A program made the translations under genes and the position numbers. Positions 28,679-39,917 of a stretch of DNA of 64,000 nucleotides are shown here, piece after piece. This DNA is from an uncultured Pelagibacteraceae bacterium (GTDB taxonomy: Bacteria; Pseudomonadota; Alphaproteobacteria; Pelagibacterales; AG-422-B15). Below the pieces are notes generated by a model that was given only the letters and a program-made list of their open reading frames with translations, ran no database searches and was not told the DNA's origin. Numbering within the stretch: position 1 is the stretch's first letter; the number at the start of each line of letters is the position of its first letter. The DNA lies in NCBI GenBank assembly GCA_902571005.1, contig CACGAG010000008.1:1-64000 (forward strand), in the 5' to 3' direction.

Positions 28679-29270
28679 TTTGTATTTTCCTTACTTTCAT
28701 TATTGTCTGATTCTGTAGCATTTTATTGTAGAAATTTTGTATTTTTGGATAATTTTCAAGAAAATGATCCTCCTCCAACCAGAAAAGCAATGTGAATAAA
28801 TAAAAATCTGCAGCTGACAGTGAATTGCCAACAATATATTCACCTATTTTATTTTCTAGATAATTTAAATAAGTTTCCAAGATTGATTTAGATCTATTCA
28901 CTAAGTCTTCAGTATTTTCAGTAGAAACGTAATGATCAGGATGAAAATAAAGAAGGATTGCAGGATAAATTGACGATGACATAAATGCCATAATTTGATG
29001 GAAGTCGGTTATTCTATTTTTAGTATCAGGAATCAATTGGCTCTCTCTTTCAATAAAGTGATAAACAATCGCCATACTTTCTATTAAATATTCGCCATTT
29101 GGTGTCTCAACCATTGGCACTCTTCCAAGAGGATTAACATTAAGTATGGTTTTGTCACTTTTAAAATTATCTCCAATCTCAACAAACTCATATTCAATTG
29201 ATATTTCATGGCAAAGGAATTCAATTATATCAGAACCCCATTCTGATTTACCGAAGATTTTATATTTCAC
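28659..29270 (-). CDS. Glutathione S-transferase family protein
   Basis: A 203-residue GST with an N-terminal thioredoxin-like domain (about 1-78; NVNPLGRVPMVETPNG contains the cis-Pro VP, and YLIESMAIVYHFIE the glutathione-binding ES pair) and a helical C-terminal domain with VGNSLSAADFYLFTLLFWL, where the conserved Asp caps a helix. It starts with a GTG that shares one base with the TAG stop of the SMP-30 gene, indicating translational coupling, and overlaps the quinone reductase gene by 20 bp. Probably conjugates or removes glutathione from an electrophile; class and substrate not determined. Confidence 0.88.
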   Translation of the reverse strand: MKYKIFGKSEWGSDIIEFLCHEISIEYEFVEIGDNFKSDKTILNVNPLGRVPMVETPNGEYLIESMAIVYHFIERESQLIPDTKNRITDFHQIMAFMSSSIYPAILLYFHPDHYVSTENTEDLVNRSKSILETYLNYLENKIGEYIVGNSLSAADFYLFTLLFWLEEDHFLENYPKIQNFYNKMLQNQTIMKVRKIQNERKTV

Positions 29271-30187
29271 TATGGATACCCAGCTTTGGCATACTCCACA
29301 TTAATTGAATAAATCTTTCCAGATTTCACGGCTTTAGCCTCTTCGGGTTCAGACACATCAGCAGTACATACAAATAATTTTTTGCCGTCTGATCCACCTA
29401 ACATACATGCATATGCTCTATTTGGAGTAGCAATTCTATCTGTTATTTTTCCACCTTCGGTATATCTAACTACCTCTGAGGTTGTTGGAGACGCTATCCA
29501 GATCCCCATCCTTTCATCTAAACAAATTCCATCAGGAACAGGGTAAGGTATACCTTTGCCTTCTTTTGGAGTAATTTTTAAAAAACGCATGGTTTTTGTG
29601 TAGTAATAAAATAGATTAGGCATCATATAAGCCCATATTCTCCGATTAGATAGATTACCATCTGTATCTATATCAAATGCAGTAAGTCTTCCTGCATAGG
29701 TTTCGCCAATAATTAGTATTTTACCATCAGGTGTAATTACTGTTCCATTTGGAAAGTCTAAATTTGAAGCAGCAATTGAGGGGTTTCCATTAGGATCTAC
29801 CTTTATAAGAATAGTTGGCTTTATATCTTTTCCGTGATGTATTGATCCAAAATTACCAACGAAAGCATTACCGTTTTTATCGACCACCATGTCATTGCAC
29901 CTAAAAGGTGTAAGTTTAGACATATCTGCATGCTCAGTAAGATTGCCATCTTTAAACTTTAGGAGCTTTCTATCGAGCATAGAGACAATAATGAGATCAC
30001 CATTTGGCAACCACCCCAGGCCAGATGGTTGATTAGGTACATCGACTATTTTTTCAACATTCCCCATCTCATCTGCGGTCATCACAGCATGATGGTAAAA
30101 ATCTGAAAACCAAAGTTTACCATCTTTCCATCTTGGACCTTCAGAAAAGTGAAGGTTATCTGCGATTAATTTGAAATTACTATTCAT
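29270..30187 (-). CDS. SMP-30/gluconolactonase-like beta-propeller lactonase
   Basis: A 305-residue six-bladed propeller protein of the SMP-30/gluconolaconase/LRE family, typically calcium-dependent lactonases. Family motifs are LHFSEGPRWKDGKLWFSDFYHH at the N-terminus (with the metal-ligand Glu of SEGPRW), NDMVVDKNGNAFVGNFG, FPNGTVITPDGKILIIGET and PDGICLDERMGIWIASP. There is no signal peptide, so it should act in the cytoplasm. It is the first gene of the four-gene minus-strand operon with GST and the quinone reductase, transcribed divergently from nuoA across a 338-bp gap. Its lactone substrate is unknown. Confidence 0.88.
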   Translation of the reverse strand: MNSNFKLIADNLHFSEGPRWKDGKLWFSDFYHHAVMTADEMGNVEKIVDVPNQPSGLGWLPNGDLIIVSMLDRKLLKFKDGNLTEHADMSKLTPFRCNDMVVDKNGNAFVGNFGSIHHGKDIKPTILIKVDPNGNPSIAASNLDFPNGTVITPDGKILIIGETYAGRLTAFDIDTDGNLSNRRIWAYMMPNLFYYYTKTMRFLKITPKEGKGIPYPVPDGICLDERMGIWIASPTTSEVVRYTEGGKITDRIATPNRAYACMLGGSDGKKLFVCTADVSEPEEAKAVKSGKIYSINVEYAKAGYP

Positions 30188-30525
30188 ATTTCCTAATTTT
30201 ATTGATTATTCTAATTCAAAACTATTATATGGCTATTTACCAGCAAATTAAGTGTATACAGATACTCACAAAATTTTAGAGAGTTTAATTAATGTTAAAA
30301 GTCACTGATCAAAGGTCAAATAGTGTTGAAAAATTAGGAAATTTAGGATTTTTTTGCATATTTTCAAATATGTTAATTTAATTCCACTCTGATTTTTTGT
30401 AAATTTAGGTTCACTCCCTTAAAAATTAATCGCTAACGGTCGGAAACACAATTTTTCCCATATTTTCTATTGTTTTCGAATGATTTGAATATATATTTTC
30501 CGTGATACTAATACGATTCTAAAAT
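30188..30525. other. Intergenic region between SMP-30 gene and nuoA
   Basis: This 338-bp divergent spacer is the longest gene-free stretch in the window. It should hold the promoters of the SMP-30 operon and of the long nuo transcription unit. I see no ORF, tRNA, strong hairpin or riboswitch-like structure in it. It contains the octamer TCACTCCC at 30411-30418, identical to the last bases of the tRNA-Asp acceptor strand (26078-26085). Confidence 0.7.
30470..30497 (+). promoter_or_regulatory. Candidate promoter of the nuo operon
   Basis: TTGTTT (30470-30475) and TATATT (30492-30497) are spaced by 16 bp, which would start transcription near 30504 and leave a leader of about 20 bases before the nuoA ATG. 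There is no clear Shine-Dalgarno before nuoA. The match is moderate and AT-rich DNA gives frequent false hits. Confidence 0.3.
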
Positions 30526-30891
30526 ATGGACATAGCGATAGCTGATTATTTGCCAATACTAATTTTTATGTTTGTTGCGTTAGCGATTAGCTGTCTATTT
30601 GTTTTGGCAAATTTCTTAGTTGCAGTAAATAACCCCGATCCTGAAAAGAATTCTGCCTATGAGTGCGGATTTGAACAGTTTGGAGACTCTAGAATGAAGT
30701 TTGATGTTCGTTTCTATTTAGTCACATTACTTTTTATTATTTTTGACCTAGAAGTCGCGTTCCTATTTCCTTGGGCCGTTACATTTGGAACCTTGGGCTT
30801 ATTTGGTTTTGTTTCAATGATGGTTTTTCTAGCTATTCTAACAATTGGTTTCATATACGAGTGGAAAAAAGGAGCATTGGAGTGGCAATAA
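30526..30891 (+). CDS. nuoA: NADH-quinone oxidoreductase subunit A
   Basis: Small membrane subunit of respiratory complex I. The 121-residue protein has three hydrophobic helices and the conserved loop [19 protein letters not shown], with the Cys of the ECG motif that lies near the quinone site, then [23 protein letters not shown]. It is first of a complete 13-gene nuo operon in the order A-B-C-D-E-F-G-H-I-J-K-L-M-N, and its last 10 bp overlap the nuoB start. Confidence 0.97.
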   Translation: MDIAIADYLPILIFMFVALAISCLFVLANFLVAVNNPDPEKNSAYECGFEQFGDSRMKFDVRFYLVTLLFIIFDLEVAFLFPWAVTFGTLGLFGFVSMMVFLAILTIGFIYEWKKGALEWQ

Positions 30892-31403
30892 ATACAAATA
30901 TTGAAGAGACAAGTCCAGAACTAGAAAGACTAAAGAAGTTGTATGCTGATAAAGGTTTTGTTGTCACCAGTATCAATAACCTTATTAACTGGGCTCGAAC
31001 AGGCTCTCTGCATTGGATGACATTTGGATTAGCTTGTTGTGCTGTCGAAATGATGCATGTTGGAACACCGCGCTACGACGTTGAGCGTTTTGGTGCGGCT
31101 CCGAGAGCATCACCAAGACATGCAGACGTTCTTATAGTGGCAGGTACATTGACAAATAAAATGGCAGCGGCATTAAGAAAAGCTTACGATCAGATGCCAG
31201 AACCTCGATATGTAATTTCCATGGGAAGTTGTGCGAATGGTGGAGGGTATTATCACTACTCATATTCTGTTGTTAGAGGTTGCGATCGAATAATACCTGT
31301 TGATGTTTACGTGCCAGGGTGCCCACCAACAGCAGAAGGCCTGCTTTATGGATTATTGCAGTTACAGAAAAAAATAAGAAGAGAAGGCAACATCAAAAGA
31401 TAA
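30882..31403 (+). CDS. nuoB: NADH-quinone oxidoreductase subunit B
   Basis: Carries iron-sulphur cluster N2, which passes electrons to quinone. Its cysteines are visible in [25 protein letters not shown] and [15 protein letters not shown]. The ORF track starts at an ATG inside nuoA (30771); I choose the GTG at 30882 ([13 protein letters not shown]), because it follows an AAAGGAG ribosome-binding site and yields the usual 173-residue size, while the upstream part is only the shadow of nuoA. It overlaps nuoA by 10 bp. Confidence 0.95.
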   Translation: MAINTNIEETSPELERLKKLYADKGFVVTSINNLINWARTGSLHWMTFGLACCAVEMMHVGTPRYDVERFGAAPRASPRHADVLIVAGTLTNKMAAALRKAYDQMPEPRYVISMGSCANGGGYYHYSYSVVRGCDRIIPVDVYVPGCPPTAEGLLYGLLQLQKKIRREGNIKR

Positions 31404-31996
31404 TGAGCGAGCAAATTGAGATGGCAAAAGCTGCCATTGAAAAAAACTGTAGACTGAACGATATAGATGTAAACTTAGGGCAGTTACAACTATCGGTTGA
31501 CCCAGCAAATCTAATACAGGTTATCGATTTTGTTAAGAATGATCCAAGCTGTGAATTTAAACAAATTACAGACATTGCTGGGGTGGATTTTCCGGAAAAT
31601 GAAAAAAGATTTGAAGTTATTTATCATTTTTTGAGTTTTGGGTTCAATTTAAGGTTAAGAGTAAAAACTCAGATAAGTGAAGCGGAGTCTTTGCCTAGCA
31701 TAACATCAATCTTTCCTGCAGCTAATTGGTTTGAGAGAGAAGCATTTGACATGTATGGAATAACTTTCACGGATCATCCAGATTTAAGAAGAATTTTAAC
31801 TGATTACGGTTTTGAGGGATATCCTCTACGTAAAGATTTTCCATTAACAGGTAATGTCGAAATCAGATATGACGAAATTGATAAAAAAATAGTTCACGAG
31901 CCTGTTAAGCTTCAACAAGATTTTAGAAATTTTGACATTCAAAGTCCCTGGGAAGGAACAAAGTATTTAGATAAGGAATCAAAAAAAAGTGAGTAA
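31403..31996 (+). CDS. nuoC: NADH-quinone oxidoreductase subunit C
   Basis: Peripheral-arm subunit of complex I without cofactors. The signature [11 protein letters not shown]-like segment [22 protein letters not shown] and [40 protein letters not shown] are characteristic. The ORF-track start (31319) lies within nuoB; the proper start is the ATG at 31403, which shares its A with the nuoB stop (TAATG), giving 197 residues. The C-terminus has the usual [22 protein letters not shown]. It is separate from nuoD, unlike the nuoCD fusion of enterobacteria. Confidence 0.96.
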   Translation: MSEQIEMAKAAIEKNCRLNDIDVNLGQLQLSVDPANLIQVIDFVKNDPSCEFKQITDIAGVDFPENEKRFEVIYHFLSFGFNLRLRVKTQISEAESLPSITSIFPAANWFEREAFDMYGITFTDHPDLRRILTDYGFEGYPLRKDFPLTGNVEIRYDEIDKKIVHEPVKLQQDFRNFDIQSPWEGTKYLDKESKKSE

Positions 31997-33161
31997 TAAT
32001 AAAACTGTAACTGTTAATTTTGGACCAGTACACCCTGCAGCACACGGAGTTTTAAGACTCATTCTTGATCTTGATGGAGAAATTGTAGAAAGGGCTGACC
32101 CGCACATCGGGCTTTTACATAGAGGCACTGAAAAATTAATCGAACACAAAACTTATCTTCAAGCTATACCATATTTTGACAGACTGGATTATGTCGCGCC
32201 TATGAACCAGGAGCATGCCTTTGCATTAGCAATAGAAAAATTGCTTAATGTAGAAGTACCGTTGAGAGGACAATATATTAGGGTCCTATTTGCTGAAATT
32301 GGACGTCTCTTAAGCCACCTACTAAATGTTACCACTACAGCAATGGATGTGGGAGCCATGACACCAATCACATGGGGTTTTGACGAAAGAGAAAAGCTAT
32401 TAGATTTTTACGAAGAAGTATCTGGATCTAGATTTCATGCAGCTTATTTTCGGGCAGGTGGTGTTCATCAAGATTTACCAGATGGATTAACTGATAAGAT
32501 ATTTAATTTTTGTAATAATTTTCCAAAAGCGATTGATGATATTGAAAGCATGTTGACTGAAAATAGAATATTTAAACAACGAAATGTAAATATTGGTAAA
32601 GTATCAAAGGAAGATGCCGTTGATCGTGGCTTTAGTGGATTCATATTAAGAGCATGCGGTGTACCATGGGATTTAAGAAAGTCCCAACCGTATGATTGTT
32701 ATGATAAACTTGAATTCAAAGTTCCAGTTGGTCAAAACGGTGATTGTTATGACCGTTATCTATGTCAGATTGAAGAAATGAGAGAAAGTACAAAAATCAT
32801 GCTTCAATGTCTTGATCAGATGCCTAAAGGAGAAGTCATCAATAGAGATTCCAAAATTGCAGCGCCCAAAAGGGAAGATATGAAACAATCAATGGAAGCC
32901 ATAATTCACCATTTCAAATTTTTCACTGAAGGCTTTCACGTACCTGAAGGAGAAATCTATTCAGCCGTTGAAGCTCCTAAAGGTGAATTTGGGGTATATT
33001 TAATTTCCGATGGAACCAGCAGACCTTATAGATGTAAAATTAGAGCCCCTGGATTTGCTCACTTGCAAGCATTTGATTTGCTTTCAAAAGGCCATCTTCT
33101 AGCAGATGTCCCCGCGATTCTTGGTTCAATTGCAATAGTTTTTGGTGAGGTTGATAGATGA
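31989..33161 (+). CDS. nuoD: NADH-quinone oxidoreductase subunit D
   Basis: Quinone-site subunit of the peripheral arm of complex I, related to the large subunit of NiFe hydrogenases. The 390-residue protein starts with GTG and shows [32 protein letters not shown], with His and Tyr of the quinone pocket in HRGTEKL and [14 protein letters not shown], and C-terminal [16 protein letters not shown]. It overlaps nuoC by 8 bp and nuoE by 4 bp. Confidence 0.97.
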   Translation: MSNNKTVTVNFGPVHPAAHGVLRLILDLDGEIVERADPHIGLLHRGTEKLIEHKTYLQAIPYFDRLDYVAPMNQEHAFALAIEKLLNVEVPLRGQYIRVLFAEIGRLLSHLLNVTTTAMDVGAMTPITWGFDEREKLLDFYEEVSGSRFHAAYFRAGGVHQDLPDGLTDKIFNFCNNFPKAIDDIESMLTENRIFKQRNVNIGKVSKEDAVDRGFSGFILRACGVPWDLRKSQPYDCYDKLEFKVPVGQNGDCYDRYLCQIEEMRESTKIMLQCLDQMPKGEVINRDSKIAAPKREDMKQSMEAIIHHFKFFTEGFHVPEGEIYSAVEAPKGEFGVYLISDGTSRPYRCKIRAPGFAHLQAFDLLSKGHLLADVPAILGSIAIVFGEVDR

Positions 33162-33715
33162 GCAATCAAAAAAATACCTTTATGTTTAATAAGGAAAATG
33201 AAATTAGGGCAAAAGAAATTCTTCTAAAATATCCAACTGATAGAAGGCAAAGTGCAATCATGCCTTTGCTTGATTTAGCGCAAAGACAAAATGAAAACTG
33301 GTTGAGCAGGGATATAGTTGAGTATGTAGCGGATTACTTAGAAATGCCTTTTATCAAGGCTTGGGAAGTAGTTACATTTTATTCAATGTATTACACAAAA
33401 TACAATGGAAAATATTTAGTACAAGTTTGTGGAACAACACCTTGTTGGTTAAGAGGTTCAGATCAAGTTATAAAAGCGTGTAAAGAAGTTATTTCACCAG
33501 AGCCAAACACAGTCTCAAGTGATGGTTTATTTTCATGGATGCAAGTTGAGTGTCTTGGTGCTTGTGTGAATGCTCCACTTGTTCAAATCAATGACGATTA
33601 TTATGAAGATTTGACTTACGATACAACGAAAAACGTTTTGCAATCTCTTATAGATGGATCGCCACTGAGTATAGGTTCACAAAGTGGCCGTAAAAGTTCA
33701 AAGGCAGTGTCTTAA
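33158..33715 (+). CDS. nuoE: NADH-quinone oxidoreductase subunit E
   Basis: NADH-dehydrogenase module subunit with a thioredoxin-like 2Fe-2S cluster (N1a). The four ligand cysteines are in [12 protein letters not shown] and [17 protein letters not shown]. At 185 residues it has a short Ser-rich C-terminal extension after ...LSIGSQ. It overlaps nuoD by 4 bp and its stop shares one base with the nuoF start. Confidence 0.97.
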   Translation: MSNQKNTFMFNKENEIRAKEILLKYPTDRRQSAIMPLLDLAQRQNENWLSRDIVEYVADYLEMPFIKAWEVVTFYSMYYTKYNGKYLVQVCGTTPCWLRGSDQVIKACKEVISPEPNTVSSDGLFSWMQVECLGACVNAPLVQINDDYYEDLTYDTTKNVLQSLIDGSPLSIGSQSGRKSSKAVS

Positions 33716-34983
33716 TGTTAAAAGAAAAAGATAAAATATTTACTAATTTATTTGGCGATGAGCCTTTTCATTTAAAAAATGCACAGGCAAGGGGTGATTG
33801 GGATAATACAAAAGAACTTATTAAAAAAGGAAGAGAATGGATAATTGATGAGATGAAAAAATCTGAGCTAAGGGGAAGAGGAGGTGCAGGTTTCCCTACC
33901 GGATTAAAATGGTCATTTATGCCTAAAGATTCAAAGCTTATTAATTACCTTGTTGTTAATGCAGATGAGTCTGAACCAGGCACTTGCAAAGATAGAGATA
34001 TGATCCGAAATGAGCCTCATAAGCTTATTGAAGGATGCTTGTTAGCATCTTTTGCTATGAATGCTCATACTTGTTACATTTATATTCGCGGTGAATATTT
34101 TAATGAAGCTGTTGTTCTTCAAAAAGCGATTGACGAAGCATACGACGCTGGGTTAATTGGGAAAAATGCTGCTAAGTCGGGTTGGGATTTCGATATATTC
34201 TTACATCGAGGCGCAGGAGCATACATATGTGGAGAGGAGACAGCTCTACTTGAAAGCTTGGAAGGAAAAAAGGGCCAACCAAGACTCAAACCTCCTTTTC
34301 CAGCTAATAAAGGTTTATACGGATCTCCAACTACTGTAAATAATGTTGAAACCATAGCTGTTGTTCCAACAATTTTAAGAAGAGGTGGAGAATGGTTTTC
34401 ATCTTTTGGTCGACCAAAAAATACAGGTACAAAAGTTTTTTGTATTTCTGGTCATGTTAACAATCCTTGCAATATAGAGGAAGAAATGAGCATTCCTCTT
34501 AGGGAGCTTATAGAAAAGCATGCTGGAGGTGTAACTGGTGGATGGGATAATCTTAAAGCTGTAATTCCTGGGGGCTCATCTGTTCCACTTATACCAAAAT
34601 CAACTTGCGATACTGTCCTGATGGATTTCGATTCACTGTCTGCAGTTAAAAGCGGGTTAGGCACAGCCGCTGTAATCGTAATGGATAAAAGCACTGACCT
34701 CGTCAAAGCTATCTCTAAGCTATCTCACTTTTATAAACACGAAAGTTGCGGTCAATGCACGCCTTGCAGAGAAGGAACAGGGTGGATGTGGAGAATGATG
34801 GAGAAGATTGGAAACGGTCATGCAAGCTCAAATGATATCGATAAGTTACTTGATGTGACAAAGCAAATCGAAGGCCATACAATTTGCGCACTTGGTGATG
34901 CGGCGGCATGGCCAATTCAAGGATTGTTTAGGCATTTTAGAGATGAAATAGAAGAGCAACTTAAAAAGACTAAGGCTGCATAA
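33715..34983 (+). CDS. nuoF: NADH-quinone oxidoreductase subunit F
   Basis: Binds NADH, FMN and the 4Fe-4S cluster N3. The glycine-rich nucleotide site reads [19 protein letters not shown], the FMN region [14 protein letters not shown] and [17 protein letters not shown], and the cluster cysteines [15 protein letters not shown] plus a later Cys in [13 protein letters not shown]. The 422-residue length is typical. One-base overlaps connect it to nuoE and nuoG. Confidence 0.97.
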   Translation: MLKEKDKIFTNLFGDEPFHLKNAQARGDWDNTKELIKKGREWIIDEMKKSELRGRGGAGFPTGLKWSFMPKDSKLINYLVVNADESEPGTCKDRDMIRNEPHKLIEGCLLASFAMNAHTCYIYIRGEYFNEAVVLQKAIDEAYDAGLIGKNAAKSGWDFDIFLHRGAGAYICGEETALLESLEGKKGQPRLKPPFPANKGLYGSPTTVNNVETIAVVPTILRRGGEWFSSFGRPKNTGTKVFCISGHVNNPCNIEEEMSIPLRELIEKHAGGVTGGWDNLKAVIPGGSSVPLIPKSTCDTVLMDFDSLSAVKSGLGTAAVIVMDKSTDLVKAISKLSHFYKHESCGQCTPCREGTGWMWRMMEKIGNGHASSNDIDKLLDVTKQIEGHTICALGDAAAWPIQGLFRHFRDEIEEQLKKTKAA

Positions 34984-37493
34984 TGGCAAAAGTAAAAATA
35001 AATGGGTCCGAGATTGAAGTATCTGATGGCATGACGATACTGCAGGCATGTGAAGAGGCAGGAATTGAAATACCAAGATTTTGCTACCATGATCGTCTTT
35101 CAATTGCAGGTAATTGCAGAATGTGTCTTGTTGATGTGGAAGGTTCACCTAAACCAGTAGCTTCGTGCGCGATGCCAATCAACGAAGGCATGTCAATTCA
35201 TACAAATACTCAGTCTGTAAAAAAAGCGAGAGAAGGTGTAATGGAGTTTTTGCTAATTAATCACCCACTAGATTGCCCAGTTTGTGATCAAGGCGGTGAG
35301 TGCGATCTACAAGATCAAACTATTGCTTTTGGTCCTGAAAATTCAAGGTTCGAAGAGAATAAAAGGGCAGTTGAAGAAAAGCATATGGGCCCATTGATTA
35401 AAACTTATATGACTCGATGTATTCACTGCACAAGGTGTATCCGATTTGCAGATGAAGTAGCGGGAGTAAATCAATTAGGCGCAGTAAATCGCGGAGAAAA
35501 TATGGAAATAACAACTTATTTAGAAAAGACATTAGATTCCGAGCTATCGGCTAATATCGTTGATTTATGTCCGGTAGGTGCACTTACATCGAAACCATAT
35601 CAATTTGAAGCCAGACCTTGGGAATTAAAGAAGACAGAGACCATTGATGTTTTGGATGCGGTAGGGTCGAATATTAGAGTTGATACTTACGGGTGGAAAG
35701 TGAAAAGAGTACTACCTGTGCTTAATGAAGATATTAATGAAGAGTGGATATCAGATAAAACAAGGTATGCATGTGATGGACTTTTAAATCAACGTCTAGA
35801 CACACCCTACATAAAAAAGAATAACAAATTAGAGCAAGTTTCATGGGAAGAAACTTTTTCTCAATTAAAAAAACTTTTTATGGACTCAGATCCTGACGAA
35901 ATTGCGTTTTTAGTAGGTGATTTTATTGATTTAGAAACAAGCTACTTAATAAAAAAATTATCGGAAGATCTAAGCATCAAGGCAGTTGATGGAAGACAGG
36001 AAGGATGTAAAGTTCCATTCAACCATAGATCTCAGTTCTTATTTAATTCTAAAATTAAAGGCATTGATGAAACAGATTGCATTTTAATGATTGGAACGAA
36101 CACTCGTGAAGAAGCTGCAATTATTAATACAAGAATAAGGAAAAGAGTTATTTCATCAAATATTCCAGTTGCACTGATTGGAAAAAATGTGGATCTTACA
36201 TATAAATACAATCACTTAGGTGATGATATAAATATCCTTATAGATCTTTTAAATGAAAAAAACTCGTTTTATAAAAAGTTAACAAATGCCTCAAAGCCAA
36301 TGATTATTATTGGCCAGTCCGTGTTAAATCGTGATGACTCATTGCAAATTTACTCACTGCTTGAAACATTTACAGATAAATTCAATCTCATTCAGGAAGA
36401 TTGGAATGGATTTAATGTATTACAGCTTGCCGCTGCAAGAGCAGGTATTCTTGAGATGGGTCTTATACAAAAAAATAAATCAGTCGATGATTTGGTCGCT
36501 GACGCTGAAAAAGGCAAATTCAAATTAGTGTTTTCATTTGGCGCTGATGAAATCAGTTATGAAAAATTTTCCAATTGCAAAATAGTTTATATGGGCACAC
36601 ATGGAGATAGAGGCGCAAACGCCGCTGATTTTATATTACCAGCAGCAGCATATACTGAAAAAGATGCAATTTTTATAAATACTGAAGGGAGAGTTCAATA
36701 CGCAAATAAAGCAAGTTTTCCTCCAGGTGAAGCCAGGGAAGATTGGAAAATTATTAATCAATTCAGTGAAGTCCTTGAGCTAAAATGGTCGTTTTTAGAA
36801 TTGTATGATGTAAGAGATGAAATGTTTGCCAAGTTTCCTCAACTTAAAGAGGACTTTAATGATCAAAACAATGGATTCGTTAAAATTATTGATAATAAAG
36901 GTAATGAAGAAATAGAAATCATTAATAAGGATACAAGATCAAGCCAAGAAAAAAAGAATGATACAATTAATGGTAACATTAAGAGCTTTGAAGAAAATTC
37001 GGCAAAAAAAATATTTAATACGGCTTGGACTGATCTAAATGATCGCCAGAGAGAGTATCTGAGAAAATATAATTATCCTGAGACATGGTCAGAATTTACA
37101 GAGCATTTTGGCTTTAAAGTTGTTAATGATATTAAGAAGAAAAATAACGTCGTGTTGCCATATGAGGAACAATACGCAAATAGTATCGGAAAAGTTTGGA
37201 ATGATCTCACTTATAATCAAAAGAAGTGGGCCTATACTAAAAGAAACAAAAATAATTTAATTGGATTAGCAGATGACGCAAATTTTTCACCTGATGGAAT
37301 TGTCGTTTTAAACGACAATCAGGAGGCGTACTATGCTCAACCAAAAGAAATTAAATTTAAAATTAAAAACTTAAGTTTCAGTATTGAAGACTTTTATATA
37401 AACGACTCAATTACAAGACATTCTAGTACGATGGCTGAATGCAGCAGAGCTAGAAGTGAAGTAAGGTTATCAGTAACGGAAAAGGCTTCATAA
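34983..37493 (+). CDS. nuoG: NADH-quinone oxidoreductase subunit G with a large extra C-terminal region
   Basis: Electron-conducting subunit with a ferredoxin-like N-terminus. [20 protein letters not shown] gives 2Fe-2S ligands, [18 protein letters not shown] and [18 protein letters not shown] give further clusters. The molybdopterin-type domain follows, with [17 protein letters not shown] near residue 580. Alphaproteobacterial NuoG is usually near 670-700 residues; this one has 836. The difference lies at about residues 640-795, between the normal domain end and the normal terminal motif [20 protein letters not shown]. That segment is charged, starts with a low-complexity linker ([16 protein letters not shown]) and contains two similar pieces, [17 protein letters not shown] and [17 protein letters not shown]. 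The frame is intact. Confidence 0.95.
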   Translation: MAKVKINGSEIEVSDGMTILQACEEAGIEIPRFCYHDRLSIAGNCRMCLVDVEGSPKPVASCAMPINEGMSIHTNTQSVKKAREGVMEFLLINHPLDCPVCDQGGECDLQDQTIAFGPENSRFEENKRAVEEKHMGPLIKTYMTRCIHCTRCIRFADEVAGVNQLGAVNRGENMEITTYLEKTLDSELSANIVDLCPVGALTSKPYQFEARPWELKKTETIDVLDAVGSNIRVDTYGWKVKRVLPVLNEDINEEWISDKTRYACDGLLNQRLDTPYIKKNNKLEQVSWEETFSQLKKLFMDSDPDEIAFLVGDFIDLETSYLIKKLSEDLSIKAVDGRQEGCKVPFNHRSQFLFNSKIKGIDETDCILMIGTNTREEAAIINTRIRKRVISSNIPVALIGKNVDLTYKYNHLGDDINILIDLLNEKNSFYKKLTNASKPMIIIGQSVLNRDDSLQIYSLLETFTDKFNLIQEDWNGFNVLQLAAARAGILEMGLIQKNKSVDDLVADAEKGKFKLVFSFGADEISYEKFSNCKIVYMGTHGDRGANAADFILPAAAYTEKDAIFINTEGRVQYANKASFPPGEAREDWKIINQFSEVLELKWSFLELYDVRDEMFAKFPQLKEDFNDQNNGFVKIIDNKGNEEIEIINKDTRSSQEKKNDTINGNIKSFEENSAKKIFNTAWTDLNDRQREYLRKYNYPETWSEFTEHFGFKVVNDIKKKNNVVLPYEEQYANSIGKVWNDLTYNQKKWAYTKRNKNNLIGLADDANFSPDGIVVLNDNQEAYYAQPKEIKFKIKNLSFSIEDFYINDSITRHSSTMAECSRARSEVRLSVTEKAS

Positions 37494-38506
37494 TGATTAA
37501 CTTAGCTCAAACGTACTTTATCGAAGTAATGACTATTATTCTTTATTGCCTACTTATTTTTGTTCCCTTACTTCTGGGTGTTGTAATGGCGTTATATGCA
37601 GATAGAAAAATATGGGCAGCAGTTCAAAAAAGAAGAGGTCCAAATGTAGTTGGCCCGTATGGTTTGTTCCAAGTTCCTGCCGATGGATTAAAGTTTATTT
37701 TTAAAGAAATTATTTTACCCGACGGCTCTGACAAAACAGTTTTCCTAATTGCTCCCATTATTACTCTTGCTTTATCAATTGCAGCCTGGGCGGTTGTACC
37801 AGTTCAGGCGGGTGTAGTTTTGGCTAATATAAATGTTGGAATCTTATACATTTTTGCAATTAGCTCTCTAGGAGTCTATGGAATTTTGATGGCAGGATGG
37901 TCTTCAAACAGTAAGTATCCTTTTTTTGGCGCACTTAGATCAGCGGCTCAAATGGTTTCTTATGAAGTTTCCATAGGTTTTGTAATAATAACTGTATTGT
38001 TATGTGTAGGCTCACTCAACTTGACTGAAATAGTAATGGCTCAAAAAACAATGTGGTTTTTCATACCTTTATTTCCAATGTTTATTGTTTTTTTTATATC
38101 CGCACTAGCAGAAACGAACAGACCCCCATTTGATCTTCCTGAAGCAGAGTCTGAGTTAGTAGCTGGATATCAAACAGAGTATTCAGGAATGCCATTCGTT
38201 TTGTTTATGTTTGGAGAATACATAAATATTTTATTAATGTGCGCAATGACTACTATCCTATTTCTTGGAGGGTGGTTGCCGCCAATTGATATTTATCCAT
38301 TAAATGCTGTTCCTGGATTTGTTTGGTTTTTATTGAAAGTAACCTTCGTTTTTTACTTATTTGCAATGGTTAAAGCATTTGTTCCAAGGTATCGATATGA
38401 CCAACTAATGCGACTTGGCTGGAAAGTTTTCTTGCCCTTATCACTGTTTGCAGTTGTAGCAACATCTACGATATTGTTCTTCTTTAATCTAGCTCCAGGA
38501 ATGTAA
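37493..38506 (+). CDS. nuoH: NADH-quinone oxidoreductase subunit H
   Basis: Membrane subunit that joins the peripheral and membrane arms and forms the quinone entry. The 337-residue, multi-spanning protein shows [40 protein letters not shown], and [30 protein letters not shown], the conserved acidic loop of the proton path. It shares one base with nuoG and one with nuoI. Confidence 0.97.
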   Translation: MINLAQTYFIEVMTIILYCLLIFVPLLLGVVMALYADRKIWAAVQKRRGPNVVGPYGLFQVPADGLKFIFKEIILPDGSDKTVFLIAPIITLALSIAAWAVVPVQAGVVLANINVGILYIFAISSLGVYGILMAGWSSNSKYPFFGALRSAAQMVSYEVSIGFVIITVLLCVGSLNLTEIVMAQKTMWFFIPLFPMFIVFFISALAETNRPPFDLPEAESELVAGYQTEYSGMPFVLFMFGEYINILLMCAMTTILFLGGWLPPIDIYPLNAVPGFVWFLLKVTFVFYLFAMVKAFVPRYRYDQLMRLGWKVFLPLSLFAVVATSTILFFFNLAPGM

Positions 38507-38991
38507 TGAAAATAATTAATTTTTTTAAATCGTTCCTTCTTCTAGATTTTTTAAAAGCTTTCTATTTAGCTCAAAAATATTTTTTTAGGAAAAAAGCAAC
38601 AATCAATTATCCTTTTGAAAAAGGCAAATTAAGTCCTCGATTTAGAGGTGAGCATGCTTTGAGAAGATATCCGAGTGGTGAGGAAAGGTGTATAGGATGT
38701 AAATTGTGTGAGGCTGTATGTCCAGCTCAAGCGATAACAATTGAAACTCAACCTCGCGATGATGGAACAAGAAGAACGCTTAGGTATGATATTGACATGG
38801 TTAAATGTATCTACTGCGGTTTATGTGAGGAGTCGTGTCCAGTTGATGCAATTGTACAGGGTCCAAATTTTGAATTTACAACTGAAACGAGAAAAGAACT
38901 TTATTATACGAAAGAAAAATTGCTTGAAAACGGTGATAGGTGGGAAACAGTTATCGCTGAGAACTTAGAAGCCGATGCAAAATATAGATAA
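38506..38991 (+). CDS. nuoI: NADH-quinone oxidoreductase subunit I
   Basis: Bears the two 4Fe-4S clusters N6a and N6b. The ligands are [18 protein letters not shown] and [18 protein letters not shown], two full CxxCxxCxxxCP motifs. The 161-residue protein begins with the amphipathic helix region [18 protein letters not shown] found in proteobacterial NuoI. It follows nuoH with a one-base overlap and directly abuts nuoJ. Confidence 0.97.
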   Translation: MKIINFFKSFLLLDFLKAFYLAQKYFFRKKATINYPFEKGKLSPRFRGEHALRRYPSGEERCIGCKLCEAVCPAQAITIETQPRDDGTRRTLRYDIDMVKCIYCGLCEESCPVDAIVQGPNFEFTTETRKELYYTKEKLLENGDRWETVIAENLEADAKYR

Positions 38992-39606
38992 ATGACAGCT
39001 CAATTATTAACATTCTATTTATTTTCAGGGGTTATTTTAATTTCTTCATTGATGGTTATTTCAACTAAAAACCCAGTCCATTCAGTGCTGTTCCTAATTC
39101 TTTCATTTTTGAATGCCGCCGGCCTATTCGTTATTCTTCACGCCGAATTTTTGGCAATGATACTCATAATTGTTTATGTTGGTGCTGTTGCAGTACTTTT
39201 TTTATTTGTTGTAATGATGTTAGATTTTAAAACATCAATCAATAAGGATAATATTTTACAATATATTCCGATAGGAATTTTGATTGGTGTAGTTTTTATT
39301 GCAGAGTTAATAATTGTATTAATCAATACAAAGTTTGACTTGTCTAATATTCAAGTGTTACCAAATCCTCTTTCAGATTTTACTGGCAAGTCTAATACGG
39401 AAGCAATTGGCTCAGTTTTGTACACAGACTACATTCTATATTTCCAACTTTCAGGTGTAATTCTGTTAGTTGCAATGATTGGTTCTATTGTATTAACTCT
39501 CCGCGAAAGAGAAGGCGTAAAGAGGCAAGTTGTTTCAGAGCAACTACAACGACAGGGCAAAATTGATTTAGTAGATGTAAAATCAGGAAAAGGTGTTGAT
39601 GTTTAA
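38992..39606 (+). CDS. nuoJ: NADH-quinone oxidoreductase subunit J
   Basis: Hydrophobic proton-path subunit. The 204-residue protein has about five transmembrane helices and the family segment [32 protein letters not shown], including the pi-bulge helix involved in coupling. The polar C-terminal tail ([20 protein letters not shown]) is typical for alphaproteobacteria. Starts directly after the nuoI stop and overlaps nuoK by one base. Confidence 0.96.
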   Translation: MTAQLLTFYLFSGVILISSLMVISTKNPVHSVLFLILSFLNAAGLFVILHAEFLAMILIIVYVGAVAVLFLFVVMMLDFKTSINKDNILQYIPIGILIGVVFIAELIIVLINTKFDLSNIQVLPNPLSDFTGKSNTEAIGSVLYTDYILYFQLSGVILLVAMIGSIVLTLREREGVKRQVVSEQLQRQGKIDLVDVKSGKGVDV

Positions 39607-39911
39607 TGATTGAATTAAATCAATTTTTAATTTTATCTGCTCTATTGTTTGCAATTGGCGTTATTGGTATTTTTTTAAACCGAAAAAATGTGATTATCAT
39701 TTTAATGTCAATTGAAATCATTTTGCTCTCTGTAAATTTAAATCTTATCGCTTTTTCATATTTTTTAAATGATCTAACTGGACAAATATTCTCTCTTTTT
39801 GTACTTACTGTCGCTGCCGCTGAAGCTGCAATCGGACTTGCCATACTTGTAATTTATAATAGGAACGCTGGCAGTATAGAGATTGAGAAAATTAACGCCT
39901 TAAAGGGGTAA
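39606..39911 (+). CDS. nuoK: NADH-quinone oxidoreductase subunit K
   Basis: MrpC-like membrane subunit of complex I with three helices in 101 residues. The two conserved membrane glutamates are seen in [21 protein letters not shown] and [17 protein letters not shown]. Placed between nuoJ and nuoL as usual, 6 bp before the latter, the largest gap inside this operon. Confidence 0.97.
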   Translation: MIELNQFLILSALLFAIGVIGIFLNRKNVIIILMSIEIILLSVNLNLIAFSYFLNDLTGQIFSLFVLTVAAAEAAIGLAILVIYNRNAGSIEIEKINALKG

Positions 39912-39917
39912 TGTTGA

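Noticed and set aside
30771-31403. Long nuoB ORF starting at 30771
   Set aside because: Its first 37 codons lie wholly in nuoA in another frame and have no homology; the GTG at 30882 with AAAGGAG fits the family start.
31319-31996. Long nuoC ORF starting at 31319
   Set aside because: The first 28 codons are the nuoB shadow; ATG 31403, coupled to the nuoB stop, gives the usual N-terminus.
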